A stretch of DNA of 64,000 bases. Origin: Flavobacterium celericrescens. GTDB lineage: Bacteria > Bacteroidota > Bacteroidia > Flavobacteriales > Flavobacteriaceae. The DNA lies in the NCBI RefSeq assembly GCF_011392075.1, contig NZ_JAAJBV010000009.1, positions 24,468 through 88,467 of the forward strand. Reading direction: 5' to 3'. Below, piece after piece: positions 37,005 to 45,337 of this stretch. Position 1 is the stretch's first letter. Every line of letters begins with the position of its first letter. The notes under the pieces are model-generated. The model worked only from the letters and a program-made list of their open reading frames with translations. It did not search any database and was not told where the DNA came from. Position numbers and translations under genes: made by a program.

Positions 37005-40000
37005 TTACATATTTCTTCTATACTGACCACCAACCTCAAACAATGCGCTGGTAATTTGCCCTAACGAACACACCTTGGTTGCATCCATTAATTTTTCAAA
37101 AATGTTTTGGTTGTTAATGGCTGCTTCTTGAATTACATTCAATTGCTCAGCTACTTTTTCTGCACTTGTTTTGTGAAGATTGCTCAACATATCAATTTGA
37201 TATTGTTTTTCTTCTTCTGTTGCACGAATAACCTCAGCTGGAATAACTGTTGGCGAACCTTTTGAACTCAAGAACGTGTTTACACCAATAATTGGGAATT
37301 CTCCTGTGTGTTTTAAAGTTTCGTAATACAATGATTCTTCTTGGATTTTTGAACGTTGGTACATCGTTTCCATTGCACCTAAAACACCACCACGTTCTGT
37401 GATTCTGTCGAATTCTTGTAAAACAGCTTCTTCTACTAAATCGGTTAATTCTTCAATGATGAACGAACCTTGAATTGGATTTTCGTTTTTCGCTAAACCT
37501 AATTCTTTATTAATAATTAACTGAATTGCCATTGCTCTACGCACTGATTCTTCTGTTGGTGTTGTAATTGCTTCGTCGTATGCATTCGTGTGTAACGAGT
37601 TACAGTTATCGTAAATCGCATACAACGCTTGTAAAGTCGTACGGATATCATTGAAATCAATCTCTTGTGCGTGTAATGAACGTCCAGAAGTTTGAATGTG
37701 GTATTTCAACATTTGTGCTCTTTCGTTGGCTCCGTATTTATTTTTCAAAGCTTTCGCCCAAATTTTACGTGCTACTCTACCAATTACTGCATATTCCGGA
37801 TCAATTCCGTTTGAGAAGAAGAACGATAAATTCGGACCGAAATCATTGATGTTCATTCCTCTACTTAAATAATATTCCACGTAAGTGAAACCATTTGCTA
37901 ATGTGAAAGCTAACTGCGTAATTGGGTTCGCACCAGCTTCAGCAATATGATATCCAGAAATTGAAACCGAATAGAAATTACGAACATTTTGCTTAATGAA
38001 ATATTCTTGAACATCACCCATCAAACGTAAAGCAAATTCCGTAGAGAAAATACAAGTATTTTGGGCTTGATCTTCTTTTAAAATATCCGCTTGAACCGTT
38101 CCACGAACTTGTGCTAACGTTTTTACTTTAATATCTTGGTAAACATCTAAAGGTAAAATTTGGTCACCTGTTACTCCTAAAAGCATCAAACCTAAACCAT
38201 TATTTCCTTCTGGTAAAGCACCTTGATATCTTGGACGCTCTACTCCTTTTTTCTTGTAAATTTCATTGATTTTAGCTTCAACTTCATCTTGTAAACCGTT
38301 TTCAATGATGTATTTTTCACAGTTTTGATCGATGGCAGCATTCATGAAGAATCCTAACAACATTGGTGCTGGACCATTGATTGTCATCGAAACCGAAGTC
38401 AACGGATGACTTAAATCAAAACCTGAATATAATTTCTTAGCATCGTCTAAACAACAAATCGAAACTCCTGCATTTCCAATTTTTCCATAAATATCTGGTC
38501 GAACATGTGGATCATTTCCGTATAAGGTTACCGAGTCAAAAGCTGTTGATAAACGTTTAGCTGGTAATCCCGCAGAAACATAATGGAAACGTTTGTTGGT
38601 TCTTTCTGGTCCTCCTTCTCCTGCAAACATTCTACTTGGATCTTCTCCTTCGCGTTTGAATGGATATAATCCTGATGCGAATGGGAATTCTCCTGGTACG
38701 TTTTCTTGTAAATTCCATTTTAAAATATCGCCCCAAGCTTGGTATTTTGGTAACGCTACTTTTGGAATTTGAGAATGTGATAACGATTCGGTATGTGTTG
38801 CGATTTTGATTTCTTTATCACGAACTTTGAAACTGTAAACCGGATTTTTGTATTTGTTTACTTTTTCGTCCCAAGTTAAAATGATTTCCCAATTGTATGG
38901 GTCAAGGTTCATTTTTACTCTATCAAATTCTTTAGTCAATAGCGAAACGAAATCTTTGTTATCAGCAGTAATTTTTAAAGAACTTTCAACAATTCCAGCT
39001 TTGTCTAATTGCGGTACATTTCCGTTAACCGATTCAACAGTTTTGAAAATTCCATATAATTTTTGAGCTACTTCTACTTGAGAAAGTGCTGTTTCGTCAT
39101 ATTTTCTATTGTTTTCTGCAATCTCAGATAAGTAACGTGTTCTGTGAGGTGGAATTACGAAAATCTTCTCGCTCATTTCACGGGTAATTTCAAAAGTCGA
39201 TTGTAAATCCGCTCCTGTTTTCTCCACAATCTTATCCATGATAGATTTGTAAAGCGTATTCATTCCAGGGTCGTTGAATTGCGAAGCGATAGTTCCAAAA
39301 ATTGGCATTTTATCAGTATCTACATCCCACAAATTATGATTACGTTGGTATTGTTTTTTTACATCACGAATTGCATCTAATGCACCACGTTTGTCGAATT
39401 TATTCAATGCTACTAAATCAGCAAAATCCAACATATCGATTTTTTCCAACTGAGTTGCAGCACCAAACTCTGGTGTCATTACATATAATGAAACATCAGA
39501 ATGATCCATAATTTCGGTATCCGATTGTCCAATTCCTGAAGTTTCTAAAACAATCAAATCGTATTTCGCTGCTTTCAAGACTTGAATTGCTTCTGCTACA
39601 TATTTCGATAAAGCTAAATTCGATTGACGAGTTGCTAACGAACGCATATAAACACGAGAATTGTTAATCGCATTCATACGAATTCTATCGCCTAACAAAG
39701 CACCTCCCGTTTTACGTTTTGATGGGTCAACCGAAATTAATCCGATTGTCTTTTCAGGGAAATCTATTAAAAACCTTCTAACCAATTCATCAACTAAAGA
39801 TGATTTTCCAGCACCACCCGTTCCTGTAATTCCTAAAACTGGTATTTTTGATGTCTCATTCTTTTGGTGAATTTCATCAAAAACAGATTTTGCAATTTCT
39901 GGAAAATTCTCAGCTGCCGAAATTAATCTTGCAATTGCTGTTGGATTTTTCTCTTCGATATGCGATAATTCGCCCGTAAGTTTATCACCAATTGGACAAT

Positions 40001-40430
40001 CTGAACGTTGCACTAAATCGTTAATCATACCTTGTAATCCCATAGCACGACCATCATCTGGAGAATAAATTCTTTCTATTCCGTATTCGTGTAATTCTGA
40101 GATTTCAGAAGGTAAGATAACTCCTCCACCTCCACCAAATATTTTGATGTGACCTGCTCCTTTTTCCTTAAGCAAATCATACATGTATTTGAAATATTCG
40201 TTATGACCTCCTTGGTAAGACGTCATTGCAATTGCATTTGCATCTTCTTGAATGGCTGTATTTACAACTTCTTCCACACTTCTATCATGCCCAAGGTGAA
40301 TTACCTCAACACCGGTAGCTTGAATAATTCTACGCATGATATTAATAGCGGCATCGTGACCATCAAAAAGTGATGCTGCGGTCACAATTCTTACTTTATT
40401 TTTAGGAATATAAGGAGTTTGTAGTTCCAT
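37005..40430 (-). CDS. icmF: Fused isobutyryl-CoA/methylmalonyl-CoA mutase (IcmF type)
   Basis: A 1141-residue adenosylcobalamin enzyme in which mutase and G-protein chaperone are one polypeptide. Domains in order are: B12-binding with the cobalt-ligand His in DGHD (23-26); MeaB-like GTPase with Walker A GTGGAGKS (203-210) and NKFD; a linker; then the substrate-binding TIM barrel starting near [18 protein letters not shown], an IcmF-type active-site segment. IcmF interconverts isobutyryl- and n-butyryl-CoA or pivalyl/isovaleryl-CoA and repairs its own cofactor. The length is typical (about 1090-1140). The ATP-dependent kinase trio follows after 9 bases. Confidence 0.92.
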   Translation of the reverse strand: MELQTPYIPKNKVRIVTAASLFDGHDAAINIMRRIIQATGVEVIHLGHDRSVEEVVNTAIQEDANAIAMTSYQGGHNEYFKYMYDLLKEKGAGHIKIFGGGGGVILPSEISELHEYGIERIYSPDDGRAMGLQGMINDLVQRSDCPIGDKLTGELSHIEEKNPTAIARLISAAENFPEIAKSVFDEIHQKNETSKIPVLGITGTGGAGKSSLVDELVRRFLIDFPEKTIGLISVDPSKRKTGGALLGDRIRMNAINNSRVYMRSLATRQSNLALSKYVAEAIQVLKAAKYDLIVLETSGIGQSDTEIMDHSDVSLYVMTPEFGAATQLEKIDMLDFADLVALNKFDKRGALDAIRDVKKQYQRNHNLWDVDTDKMPIFGTIASQFNDPGMNTLYKSIMDKIVEKTGADLQSTFEITREMSEKIFVIPPHRTRYLSEIAENNRKYDETALSQVEVAQKLYGIFKTVESVNGNVPQLDKAGIVESSLKITADNKDFVSLLTKEFDRVKMNLDPYNWEIILTWDEKVNKYKNPVYSFKVRDKEIKIATHTESLSHSQIPKVALPKYQAWGDILKWNLQENVPGEFPFASGLYPFKREGEDPSRMFAGEGGPERTNKRFHYVSAGLPAKRLSTAFDSVTLYGNDPHVRPDIYGKIGNAGVSICCLDDAKKLYSGFDLSHPLTSVSMTINGPAPMLLGFFMNAAIDQNCEKYIIENGLQDEVEAKINEIYKKKGVERPRYQGALPEGNNGLGLMLLGVTGDQILPLDVYQDIKVKTLAQVRGTVQADILKEDQAQNTCIFSTEFALRLMGDVQEYFIKQNVRNFYSVSISGYHIAEAGANPITQLAFTLANGFTYVEYYLSRGMNINDFGPNLSFFFSNGIDPEYAVIGRVARKIWAKALKNKYGANERAQMLKYHIQTSGRSLHAQEIDFNDIRTTLQALYAIYDNCNSLHTNAYDEAITTPTEESVRRAMAIQLIINKELGLAKNENPIQGSFIIEELTDLVEEAVLQEFDRITERGGVLGAMETMYQRSKIQEESLYYETLKHTGEFPIIGVNTFLSSKGSPTVIPAEVIRATEEEKQYQIDMLSNLHKTSAEKVAEQLNVIQEAAINNQNIFEKLMDATKVCSLGQITSALFEVGGQYRRNM

Positions 40431-40524
40431 CTGTAATTTTTATTCGTTTTAAAGGGTGCAATTTACGAATTTAATAATTTTTTCCTTTGAAAAAATTAAA
40501 ATTATTCTTCCATAAAAAAGGCAC

Positions 40525-40532
40525 TATATTTG
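40525..40532 (+). promoter_or_regulatory. -7 promoter element (TATATTTG) of the DUF4197 gene
   Basis: An exact TAnnTTTG match followed by C, 28 bases before the ATG at 40561, in the divergent gap with icmF. No clear -33 partner was found. Confidence 0.6.
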
Positions 40533-40560
40533 CTTAGATATTCCCTAAAAATCGATAAAA

Positions 40561-41271
40561 ATGAAGAAAATAGTATTTACGTTCGTTGCCTTTGGTTTAT
40601 TGAGTTGTGCCGAAATGCAGCAAGTTATGGCACAATTACCACAAGGAACTAGTGTTTTAAGTCAAGGAGAAATTGGTAATGGATTAAAAGAAGCGCTGAA
40701 TAATGGCATCTCCAAACAAGTTTCAAAATTAACGGCTACCGATGGATTTTTCAAAAATGAAGCGGTAAAAATTTTACTTCCAGACGAACTAAAAGTGGTT
40801 GATAAAAAGTTACGCCAGATAGGTATGGGCAAATTAGCCGATGAAGGTTTAAAAGTAATCAATCGTGCAGCGGAAGATGCTGTAAAAGAAGCAACACCTA
40901 TTTTTGTAGATGCTGTAAAGCAAATGACCTTTACTGATGCTAAAAACATTTTGATGGGTAATGAAAGTTCGGCAACAACCTATTTGCAAAACACCACTTC
41001 AACTGCTTTGTATGCCAAATTTAATCCCGTGATTAAAAATTCGTTTACCAAAGTAGGTGCCGATAAAGTTTGGAAAGAAATTATTACTAAATACAATAGC
41101 ATTCCATTGGTAAAGAAAGTAAATCCTGATTTAACAGATTATACAACGAACAAAGCAATGGAAGGTGTTTTCAAAATGATTGCGGTGGAAGAAAAAGACA
41201 TCAGAACTAATTTAGCCTCAAGAAGTTCAGATTTATTAAAGAAAGTTTTTGCCTTACAAGACAAAAAATAG
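40561..41271 (+). CDS. DUF4197 domain lipoprotein
   Basis: A 236-residue protein. The signal MKKIVFTFVAFGLLSC has a lipobox cysteine C16. The mature part matches DUF4197: GEIGNGLKEALNNGISKQVSKLT, KILLPDELKVVDKKLRQIG, FTDAKNILMGNESSATTYLQ, NSFTKVGADKVWKEIITKYN, and the final FKMIAVEEKDIRTNLASRSSDLLKKVF. It is helical and widely conserved in Proteobacteria and Bacteroidota, without known activity. It is transcribed alone, divergent from icmF. Confidence 0.9.
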   Translation: MKKIVFTFVAFGLLSCAEMQQVMAQLPQGTSVLSQGEIGNGLKEALNNGISKQVSKLTATDGFFKNEAVKILLPDELKVVDKKLRQIGMGKLADEGLKVINRAAEDAVKEATPIFVDAVKQMTFTDAKNILMGNESSATTYLQNTTSTALYAKFNPVIKNSFTKVGADKVWKEIITKYNSIPLVKKVNPDLTDYTTNKAMEGVFKMIAVEEKDIRTNLASRSSDLLKKVFALQDKK

Positions 41272-41285
41272 TTTTTGTAATTGAA

Positions 41286-41314
41286 TTTTTACAGAAAAAA
41301 CGTTTTCGTAAAAA
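41286..41314 (+). terminator. Terminator-like hairpin after the DUF4197 gene
   Basis: TTTTTAC pairs with GTAAAAA, and inside it GAAAA pairs with TTTTC around an AACG loop, with one bulged A. It starts 15 bases after the stop. The T tract downstream is short, so the call is moderate. Confidence 0.45.
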
Positions 41315-41384
41315 TTTAGTAATCAATAACATAAGTATAACATATCCTTAACATTACGATTAAAAAAAACATCGGATATTTGCA

Positions 41385-41461
41385 GAGTAATAAATTTGAG
41401 TTTTTCTCATTTGGTTAGGGTTAGTTTAAAAAATCACCACGCTTTAGGGCGTGGTTTTTTG
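41385..41461 (+). ncRNA. Candidate small RNA with terminator
   Basis: Between the DUF4197 gene and the convergent hydrolase there is a -7-like GATATTTGC (41373-41381, one mismatch to TAnnTTTG), then about 75 bases with no reading frame. A short GAG/CTC hairpin is followed by the unstructured stretch GGTTAGGGTTAG, then a terminator: ACCACGC and GCGTGGT around TTTAGG, then TTTTTTG (41436-41461). Promoter, structured body and terminator in an intergenic gap suggest an independent small RNA; the Flavo-1 family is one known possibility, which I cannot test here. Confidence 0.4.
41436..41461 (+). terminator. Intrinsic terminator of the candidate small RNA
   Basis: ACCACGC pairs with GCGTGGT (7 bp) around a TTTAGG loop, followed by T6-G-T4. 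The A-run on its left also lets it serve the convergent hydrolase gene on the minus strand, though it ends 10 bases from that stop. Confidence 0.8.
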
Positions 41462-41470
41462 TTTTATGAT

Positions 41471-42256
41471 TTAACCTCGCTGTCTCAAATACCCAATCAC
41501 CGTTTCATTAAAAACAACCGGTTGTTCAACATTTACAACGTGTCCGCAGTTTTGAATTACAAATAATTCGGCCGTTTTTACGTGGTTAGCCACAACTTGT
41601 CTTACAGCTGGCAAAAACATATAATCTTCTTCTCCCATGACATAAAGTGTAGGAATATCTAATTCCACTTGGCGAAACCAACGTAATACAGGATTAATTT
41701 CTGCTGTTAGTTTGAACCATTTGATAAATTCCTTTTGGTAGAGTTTTTTGGCTTCATTAATAAATAACAAGCGAGAATTTTTGTGATTTTTTTTAGGCAT
41801 AATCACAAAGGCAAAAAATTTGTATAAAACCAAATATGGCAATACATATTTAAACATATTTCCTAATCGCATCAAAATTTGAGAGCGAAAGTTCATTTTT
41901 AAAATAGCACCGCCTAAAATCATGCTTTTAACTCGTGTAGGATACATTTCTGCTAATTGGCGAATAACAATTGAACCTAACGAAATACCTACAAAATGTG
42001 AGCTTTTAATTTGAAGATAATCTATCACTTCGATTACGTCATTAGCGATTGACTTGAACGTATATTTTTGTTTGAAAGCTGTTTTTATTTGTTCATTTGA
42101 ATTGCCATGACCACGCAAATCGAGCAACAAGACATTGAAATGCTTTTGGAAATCACGAATCTGCTTGAACCAAATAGAAGAACTTCCTCCTGCTCCATGA
42201 ACAAAAGTAACCCATTCGGCACTAGCTTCGTTTTTATAAATAGTGTATGAAATCAA
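41471..42256 (-). CDS. Alpha/beta hydrolase
   Basis: A 261-residue cytosolic alpha/beta-hydrolase. Oxyanion HGAGGSSSIW is at 20-30, DLRGHGNS follows at 46-53, the nucleophile S92 lies in FVGISLGSIV, the acid is probably the Asp in MGEEDYMF, and the catalytic His is in QNCGHVVNVEQP near residue 240. A mid-domain lid (about 125-185) is rich in Lys and aromatic residues. Family members include lactonases, esterases and haloperoxidase-like proteins; the substrate cannot be deduced. It follows the BtuF-like gene after 70 bases. Confidence 0.88.
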   Translation of the reverse strand: MISYTIYKNEASAEWVTFVHGAGGSSSIWFKQIRDFQKHFNVLLLDLRGHGNSNEQIKTAFKQKYTFKSIANDVIEVIDYLQIKSSHFVGISLGSIVIRQLAEMYPTRVKSMILGGAILKMNFRSQILMRLGNMFKYVLPYLVLYKFFAFVIMPKKNHKNSRLLFINEAKKLYQKEFIKWFKLTAEINPVLRWFRQVELDIPTLYVMGEEDYMFLPAVRQVVANHVKTAELFVIQNCGHVVNVEQPVVFNETVIGYLRQRG

Positions 42257-42326
42257 TGTTTAATATTTTTCCAAATGTAGCTTTTTATGATGAAAGAGAA
42301 AAGAAAATACAAAAAAGAGCCACTTG

Positions 42327-43121
42327 CTATATTTTTGAATGCAATAATTTAAAATAATCAAATGCTTTTAATAAGCGACTTCCATACCATGAAAACATTT
42401 CGCCATCTACAAAAACGGTTTTGGCATGATGAGTAAAACGTCCAATTTCAAACGCATGTTCATCTTTAAAAGGAAAAGGTTCTGAAGACAAAAACACATA
42501 ATCTGGATCGCCTTCTAATCGGATTTTCTTCAATTCGATTTCTGGATAACGACCTTCTTTTTCTTTGTAAATATTCTCGAAATGATTCAATTGTAATAAT
42601 TCATTGATAAACGTATCATTCCCAGCAACCATGTGCGGATTTGCCCAAATGAAATAAGCTACTTTTTTAATTGGTTTTTCTTTGATAAATTGCTGAAAAT
42701 CATAATAAATAAAATTAATTTTGTCAATCCATTTTTGTGCCTCTGTGCGTTTATTGAATAATTGACCAAAATCGTGAATCATTTGTAAATTATCGGCGAT
42801 TGTATGAATATCGGTTACCCAAACTGGACAAACTTGACTCAATTCGGCTACAATTTCTTGAGTATTTTCTTCTTTGTTACAAATGATAATATCCGGCTGA
42901 AGCGCTTTAATTTTATCAATTCTTACATTTTTTGTTCCACCAACAATTGCTTTAGTAGGCTTAAAATGAATAGGATGCACACAGAATTTAGTTATACCAA
43001 CAATAGCATCTTCTAAACCTAAATCACATAACAACTCGGTTTGTGAAGGTACTAACGAGACAATTCTTTTGGGAGTTGCTTCAAAAATATGTTGGGTTCC
43101 TATTTGGTCTGTGAATTGCAT
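42327..43121 (-). CDS. Helical-backbone metal receptor (BtuF-like) without a signal peptide
   Basis: A 264-residue protein with the BtuF/FhuD type III periplasmic-binding fold: KRIVSLVPSQTELLCDLGLED, KIKALQPDIIICNKEEN, and a C-terminal lobe with WYGSRLLKAFDYF. In Gram-negatives such proteins carry cobalamin or ferric siderophores to an ABC transporter. Here the protein begins directly with the mature domain (MQFTDQIGTQHIFEATPKRI), with no signal peptide and no in-frame upstream start that would supply one. It sits 11 bases after pyrF and has no ABC permease or ATPase nearby. It may be a cytosolic metal or corrinoid carrier. Confidence 0.85.
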   Translation of the reverse strand: MQFTDQIGTQHIFEATPKRIVSLVPSQTELLCDLGLEDAIVGITKFCVHPIHFKPTKAIVGGTKNVRIDKIKALQPDIIICNKEENTQEIVAELSQVCPVWVTDIHTIADNLQMIHDFGQLFNKRTEAQKWIDKINFIYYDFQQFIKEKPIKKVAYFIWANPHMVAGNDTFINELLQLNHFENIYKEKEGRYPEIELKKIRLEGDPDYVFLSSEPFPFKDEHAFEIGRFTHHAKTVFVDGEMFSWYGSRLLKAFDYFKLLHSKI

Positions 43122-43132
43122 TGTTTCAAAAT

Positions 43133-43945
43133 TTAACCCAAAATTTCAGCCATTTCTTGTTGCAATTTTAGTGCTTCAGTTCTTGCTTTTTCAGCAAAAT
43201 CAGTTCCGTTTGAAGCGTAAATAATCCCTCTTGAAGAATTAATAAGCAAGCCTACATTATCACTCATACCATATTTGCAAACATCGGCTAAGCTTCCACC
43301 TTGTGCTCCTACTCCAGGAACTAATAGAAAGCTATTGGGAACAATTTTTCTGATTTCGGTAAAATATTCCGCTTTTGTTGCACCTACAACATACATCAAA
43401 TTTTCAGCATTTTTCCATGATTTTGACGTTTCTAAAACCACTTTGTACAATTCTTGTCCATCAATGTTTTTTGTTTGAAAATCAAATGCACCTTCGTTGG
43501 ATGTCAAAGCAAGCATAATTGTATGTTTATTTTCAAAAGCTAAAAACGGTTCTACCGAATCTTTGCCCATATAAGGAGCTACTGTGACCGAATCGAAATT
43601 CAAATCTTCAAAAAAAGCTTTTGCATACATTGAAGAAGTATTACCAATATCGCCACGTTTTGCATCGGCAATGGTAAAAATTTCAGGATAGTTTGAATTG
43701 ATATAATTAATCGTCTTTTGAAGCGATTGCCAACCTTTTATTCCATAAGCTTCATAAAATGCTGTATTGGGTTTATAGGAAACACACAAATCATGTGTGG
43801 CATCTATAATAGCTTTGTTAAATTCAAAAATTGGATCTTCTGAAACGAGTAAATGTTGTGGAATTTTAGTTAAATCTACATCCAAGCCAATACAAAGAAA
43901 AGATTTTTTGGAATGAATTTGAGTTGTTAGTTGTTGTGTTGTCAT
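43133..43945 (-). CDS. pyrF: Orotidine 5'-phosphate decarboxylase (type 2)
   Basis: A 270-residue enzyme that makes UMP from OMP. It belongs to the longer type 2 subfamily: the N-terminal [15 protein letters not shown], the catalytic [19 protein letters not shown] (Asp-Lys-x-x-Asp arrangement), [13 protein letters not shown], and the phosphate-binding [10 protein letters not shown] followed by [11 protein letters not shown]. It is transcribed ahead of the BtuF-like gene. Its upstream region carries three CGCAAAGTT repeats and is insulated from prfA by a terminator. Confidence 0.94.
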   Translation of the reverse strand: MTTQQLTTQIHSKKSFLCIGLDVDLTKIPQHLLVSEDPIFEFNKAIIDATHDLCVSYKPNTAFYEAYGIKGWQSLQKTINYINSNYPEIFTIADAKRGDIGNTSSMYAKAFFEDLNFDSVTVAPYMGKDSVEPFLAFENKHTIMLALTSNEGAFDFQTKNIDGQELYKVVLETSKSWKNAENLMYVVGATKAEYFTEIRKIVPNSFLLVPGVGAQGGSLADVCKYGMSDNVGLLINSSRGIIYASNGTDFAEKARTEALKLQQEMAEILG

Positions 43946-43966
43946 TATGTTGTTGTGTTATTTAAA

Positions 43967-43996
43967 CGCAAAGTTCGCAAAGTTTTTCGCAAAGTT
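43967..43996. repeat. Triple 9-mer repeat CGCAAAGTT
   Basis: CGCAAAGTT occurs at 43967-43975, 43976-43984 and 43988-43996, upstream of pyrF; read on the coding strand each unit gives AACTTTGCG. Very similar CGCAAAG repeats are, from memory, a common intergenic element in Bacteroidota. The units also contain TTTG, so they could mimic or supply -7 elements for pyrF. Confidence 0.55.
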
Positions 43997-44007
43997 GGCA
44001 AGGATTT

Positions 44008-44040
44008 AAAAAAAATGCCAAACAAATTATTGTTTAGCAT
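44008..44040 (-). terminator. Intrinsic terminator of prfA
   Basis: On the minus strand, ATGCTAAACAA pairs with TTGTTTGGCAT (11 bp, one G-U) around a TAAT loop, followed by eight T. It lies 36 bases past the prfA stop. Confidence 0.9.
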
Positions 44041-44076
44041 CTTTTCTCTTTATTCTATCTTCTATTTTCTTTTATT

Positions 44077-45150
44077 TTAGAAAACTTCGCTTTCTTTCAG
44101 TTTTTCTGTGTTGGCTACTAATTGCAATTCATCAATCATTTTATGAAGATTTCCATTCATAAAACCATCCAAATCAAAGATACTCAAACCAATTCTATGA
44201 TCAGTAATTCTTCCTTGTGCATAGTTATATGTTCTAATTTTAGCCGAACGGTCACCACTACTTACTTGCGAATTACGTTTTTTAGCATCTTCTTCTTGTT
44301 TTTTTGCTAATTCCATTTCATACAAACGAGAACGCAAAACCGTTAACGCTTTATCCTTATTTTTGTGTTGCGATTTTTCATCCTGACATTGCGCCACTAA
44401 TCCTGTTGGAATGTGTGTCATACGAACCGCTGATTTTGTTGTATTTACCGATTGTCCTCCAGGACCAGATGAACAGAAAAAATCGATGCGAACATCATTC
44501 ATATCTATTTGTACATCAAATTCTTCCGCTTCAGGCAAAACCATTACTGTAGCTGCCGATGTGTGAACACGACCTTGTGTTTCAGTTTGAGGAACACGTT
44601 GTACACGGTGTACTCCTGCTTCAAATTTTAAAGTACCGTAAACATCTTCTCCGGTTACTTCAAAAATCACCTCTTTAAATCCTCCAGAAGTACCTTCACT
44701 TACATCAACAACAGAAGTTCTCCAGCCTTTAGAATCGCAATATTTAGTGTACATACGGTATAAATCTCCTGCAAAAATTGAGGCCTCATCACCTCCAGTA
44801 CCTGCACGAATTTCCACCATAACGTTTTTCGCATCTTCAGGGTCTTTAGGAATCAACATAAATTTGATTTCTTCTTCTAATTGCGGTAAACGTTCTTTTG
44901 CTTCTTCCAATTGCATTTTGGCCATTTCAACCATTTCGGCATCAGAACCATCTGCTATAATTTCGTTAGCTTCTTTGATGTTTCCATCCAAAATGATATA
45001 CTCATCTCTTTTATCAACTAAAGCTTTTAAATCTTTATATTCTTTATTTAATTGTACATAACGCTTTTGATCGGCTATCACATCAGGTTGAATAATCAAA
45101 TCTGAAATTTCGTCGAAACGTTGTTTTACATATTGTAATCTATCTAACAT
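44077..45150 (-). CDS. prfA: Peptide chain release factor 1
   Basis: A 357-residue release factor for UAA and UAG. The coiled N-terminal domain ends near residue 105. The PxT stop-codon recognition motif is PQT (187-189) within [15 protein letters not shown], and the GGQ peptidyl-hydrolysis motif is at 231-233 in [17 protein letters not shown]. The C-terminal [15 protein letters not shown] segment is typical. Length and motifs separate it from RF2. It is a monocistron with its own promoter and terminator. Confidence 0.96.
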   Translation of the reverse strand: MLDRLQYVKQRFDEISDLIIQPDVIADQKRYVQLNKEYKDLKALVDKRDEYIILDGNIKEANEIIADGSDAEMVEMAKMQLEEAKERLPQLEEEIKFMLIPKDPEDAKNVMVEIRAGTGGDEASIFAGDLYRMYTKYCDSKGWRTSVVDVSEGTSGGFKEVIFEVTGEDVYGTLKFEAGVHRVQRVPQTETQGRVHTSAATVMVLPEAEEFDVQIDMNDVRIDFFCSSGPGGQSVNTTKSAVRMTHIPTGLVAQCQDEKSQHKNKDKALTVLRSRLYEMELAKKQEEDAKKRNSQVSSGDRSAKIRTYNYAQGRITDHRIGLSIFDLDGFMNGNLHKMIDELQLVANTEKLKESEVF

Positions 45151-45172
45151 AGTAGTCCTTTATTTTGGAGTG

Positions 45173-45180
45173 CAAAGTTA
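45173..45180 (-). promoter_or_regulatory. -7 promoter element (TAACTTTG) of prfA
   Basis: An exact TAnnTTTG match on the minus strand, followed by CACTCC, 22 bases before the prfA ATG. No clean TTG lies at 19 bases. Confidence 0.6.
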
Positions 45181-45252
45181 CAATTTTAGTTGAAAGTTTA
45201 AAAGCATAAATGTTTAAAAGTTTTTCAATTGAAAATCAATACTTTAAAATTT

Positions 45253-45275
45253 TTATTTAAAATAAGTCTAAATAA
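45253..45275 (+). promoter_or_regulatory. Operator box 1 of TonB receptor 1 (TTATTTA-N9-TAAATAA)
   Basis: A perfect 7-bp inverted repeat around 9 bases. The inner 17 bases (45256-45272) fit the symmetric pattern TTTAnAnTnAnTnTAAA. It ends 3 bases before the TTG -33 element. The identical 23-base sequence precedes TonB receptor 2 at 49094-49116. It is likely a binding site for a metal-dependent repressor of the Fur or DtxR type; this is inferred from the gene it controls. Confidence 0.65.
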
Positions 45276-45278
45276 GTT

Positions 45279-45308
45279 TTGCTATCTTATTAACTCTGTA
45301 TATTTTTG
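45279..45308 (+). promoter_or_regulatory. Promoter of TonB receptor 1 (TTG-N19-TATTTTTG)
   Basis: TTG at 45279-45281 and TATTTTTG at 45301-45308, 19 bases apart, 29 bases before the ATG. It lies between two palindromic boxes. Confidence 0.75.
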
Positions 45309-45316
45309 TATTATTA

Positions 45317-45333
45317 TTTTAATTAAATCTAAA
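45317..45333 (+). promoter_or_regulatory. Operator box 2 of TonB receptor 1
   Basis: TTTTAATTAAATCTAAA fits TTTAnAnTnAnTnTAAA at 11 of 12 fixed positions and ends 4 bases before the start codon. The same 17 bases stand at 49158-49174 before TonB receptor 2. Placement around the transcription start would let one protein block the promoter from both sides. Confidence 0.55.
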
Positions 45334-45337
45334 TAAA

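Noticed and set aside
37005..40560. Cobalamin riboswitch upstream of icmF
   Set aside because: The 130-base divergent gap is too short and has no B12-box-like sequence that I can see.
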